From NCBI RefSeq assembly GCF_009688945.1, contig NZ_AP021874.1, forward strand, positions 558,001-622,000: a stretch of DNA of 64,000 nt, written 5' to 3'. Shown in pieces: positions 63,088 to 64,000 of the stretch; the first letter of the stretch is position 1, and each line of letters opens with the position of its first letter. The stretch is from Desulfosarcina alkanivorans (GTDB lineage Bacteria > Desulfobacterota > Desulfobacteria > Desulfobacterales > Desulfosarcinaceae). Under the pieces are notes generated by a model. That model searched no databases and was not told the DNA's origin. It worked only from the letters and a program-made list of their open reading frames with translations. The translations under genes and the position numbers were made by a program.

Positions 63088-64000
63088 ATGAAAGCCGTTG
63101 TGTATGAACGATATGGACCGCCCGATGTCCTTGAAGTGAGGGAGGTGGCGAAACCGGTCCCCGGGGACCATGAGGTTCTGATCAAAACCTGTGCGACAAC
63201 GGTGACCTCAGGGGACTGGCGGGCGCGCAGTCTCGATGTCCCTGTCGGCTTCGGGTTCATCTCGCGTTTGGTCTTTGGCGTATCCGGACCGAGGAACCCC
63301 GTTCTTGGAACGGAGCTTGCCGGTGTCGTTGAATCAGTCGGCAAAAGGGTAAGCCAATTCAAAGCCGGTGATCCGGTTTTTGCCTTCAGCGATGCCGGTA
63401 TGGGCTGTCATGCCGAGTACAAATGCATGCCTGAAGACGGGGCGGTGGCGCCAAAACCCGCCACGCTGAGCTTCGATGAAGCCGCCGCTCTGTCTTTTGG
63501 CGGCACCACGGCGTTGGATTTCTTTAAAAGAGGAAAACTCCAAAGCGGCGAAACGGTGCTCGTCAATGGCGCTTCCGGAGGGGTGGGCACCGCCGCGGTG
63601 CAGCTGGCCAGGTATTTTGGCGCCCGCGTAACCGGGGTGTGCAGTACCGCGAACCTGGCGCTGGTGAAATCGCTGGGGGCCCATCGGGTGATCGATTACA
63701 CCCGGGCGGATATCACCCAGCGCGACGAAACCTATGACGTCATTATGGATACCGCCGGCACGCTGCCGTTTCCCCGGGCCAGGGGGCTGTTGCGGGAACA
63801 TGGCCGCCTTCTTCTGGTTCTCGGACGTCTGCCGGACATGCTTCGAATCCCCTGGGTGTCGATGACCAGCGGCAAAAAAATCATCGCCGGGCCGGCATCC
63901 GGGCGCCGGGCGGACCTGCTCGTCCTCGCCCGGCTGGCTGAGGCGGGAAAATATAAACCGGTGGTTGACCGGCGTTATCCGTTCGAGCAGATCGTGGACG
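63088..64000 (+). CDS. Zinc-free MDR / NAD(P)H:quinone-oxidoreductase-like dehydrogenase (3' partial)
   Basis: The ATG at 63088 opens a frame that runs off the window (304 residues visible). MDR features: MKAVVYERYGPPDVLEV start, PVLGTELAGVVESVG, GDPVFAF, and the Rossmann motif VNGASGGVGTAAVQLAR at about 155-171, followed by VTGVCSTANLALVKSLGA. Zinc-ligand Cys positions of true alcohol dehydrogenases are not evident. It probably reduces quinones or activated alkenes with NADPH. It is not linked to the neighbouring two-component genes by spacing. Confidence 0.9.
   Translation, partial: MKAVVYERYGPPDVLEVREVAKPVPGDHEVLIKTCATTVTSGDWRARSLDVPVGFGFISRLVFGVSGPRNPVLGTELAGVVESVGKRVSQFKAGDPVFAFSDAGMGCHAEYKCMPEDGAVAPKPATLSFDEAAALSFGGTTALDFFKRGKLQSGETVLVNGASGGVGTAAVQLARYFGARVTGVCSTANLALVKSLGAHRVIDYTRADITQRDETYDVIMDTAGTLPFPRARGLLREHGRLLLVLGRLPDMLRIPWVSMTSGKKIIAGPASGRRADLLVLARLAEAGKYKPVVDRRYPFEQIVD

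Noticed and set aside
62708-63091. Overlapping plus-strand frame across the response-regulator end
   Set aside because: It overlaps the conserved Cys-rich tail in another frame and has no recognisable domain; the MDR gene start at 63088 has better support.

Overview
The window looks like a chromosome segment of a sulfate-reducer-like Desulfobacterota (former Deltaproteobacteria). This is inferred from gene content: many PAS/Cache two-component proteins, a TauE-family transporter placed beside a kinase and response regulators, FolE2, a PEP-synthase-like protein, and a Cys-rich receiver/PAS tail that I associate with this group. No rRNA or tRNA gene was seen, so the assignment is not proven.

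Layout. (1) 1-11.5 kb, GC-rich core: a cNMP/CBS/DUF294 regulator (cut by the window edge), a PAS-LuxR regulator, prepilin peptidase, lon-tsaB, psd, greA-rpoZ, a TtcA-like PP-loop protein and folE2. (2) 11.5-22.4 kb, one long minus-strand run. In transcription order it is a dCache histidine kinase, three single receiver-domain regulators, a TauE/SafE permease, a small membrane protein, a PEP-synthase-like protein, a second kinase and an NtrC-type sigma-54 activator. Several genes overlap by 4 bp, and a sigma-54-like promoter lies at the head. (3) 22.8 to about 56.4 kb, a chromosomal integron. The integrase gene intI is on the minus strand, followed by attI and about 20 cassettes, mostly AT-rich and mostly on the plus strand, separated by attC sites. 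(4) 56.6-64 kb, GC-rich chromosome again: an internally deleted amidase, a membrane protein fused to a gamma-glutamylcyclotransferase-like domain, a 1049-residue multi-PAS kinase with its response regulator, and the start of an NAD(P)H:quinone-oxidoreductase-like MDR protein.

The integron array is rich in proven-type or likely defence genes: a metallophosphoesterase-NTPase-repeat protein (1128 aa), a GHKL ATPase with a nuclease-like C-terminus, a Gabija pair (gajA plus a gajB stub), a TIR protein and a RelE/Phd toxin-antitoxin pair. It also carries GNAT acetyltransferases, membrane proteins, a DUF2703 protein, a solute-binding protein, a PAS protein, an S41 peptidase and an alpha/beta hydrolase. 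It has been heavily invaded by two IS1111-type elements placed exactly after attC R'' boxes, two copies of a one-ORF IS66-family element with intact 8-bp target duplications (each splitting a cassette gene that can be rejoined in silico), two copies of an element with two different RAYT (Y1) transposases, a 5'-truncated group II intron and an IS91-like remnant.

The most unusual feature is a 182-bp, gene-free, highly palindromic unit present five times. Each copy lies exactly between the G and the rest of an integron recombination core site (once at attI, four times at attC). It reads as an ORF-less cassette whose own core boxes are GATAAGC/GCTTATC instead of GTTRRRY/RYYYAAC, and each copy directly precedes a gene cassette.
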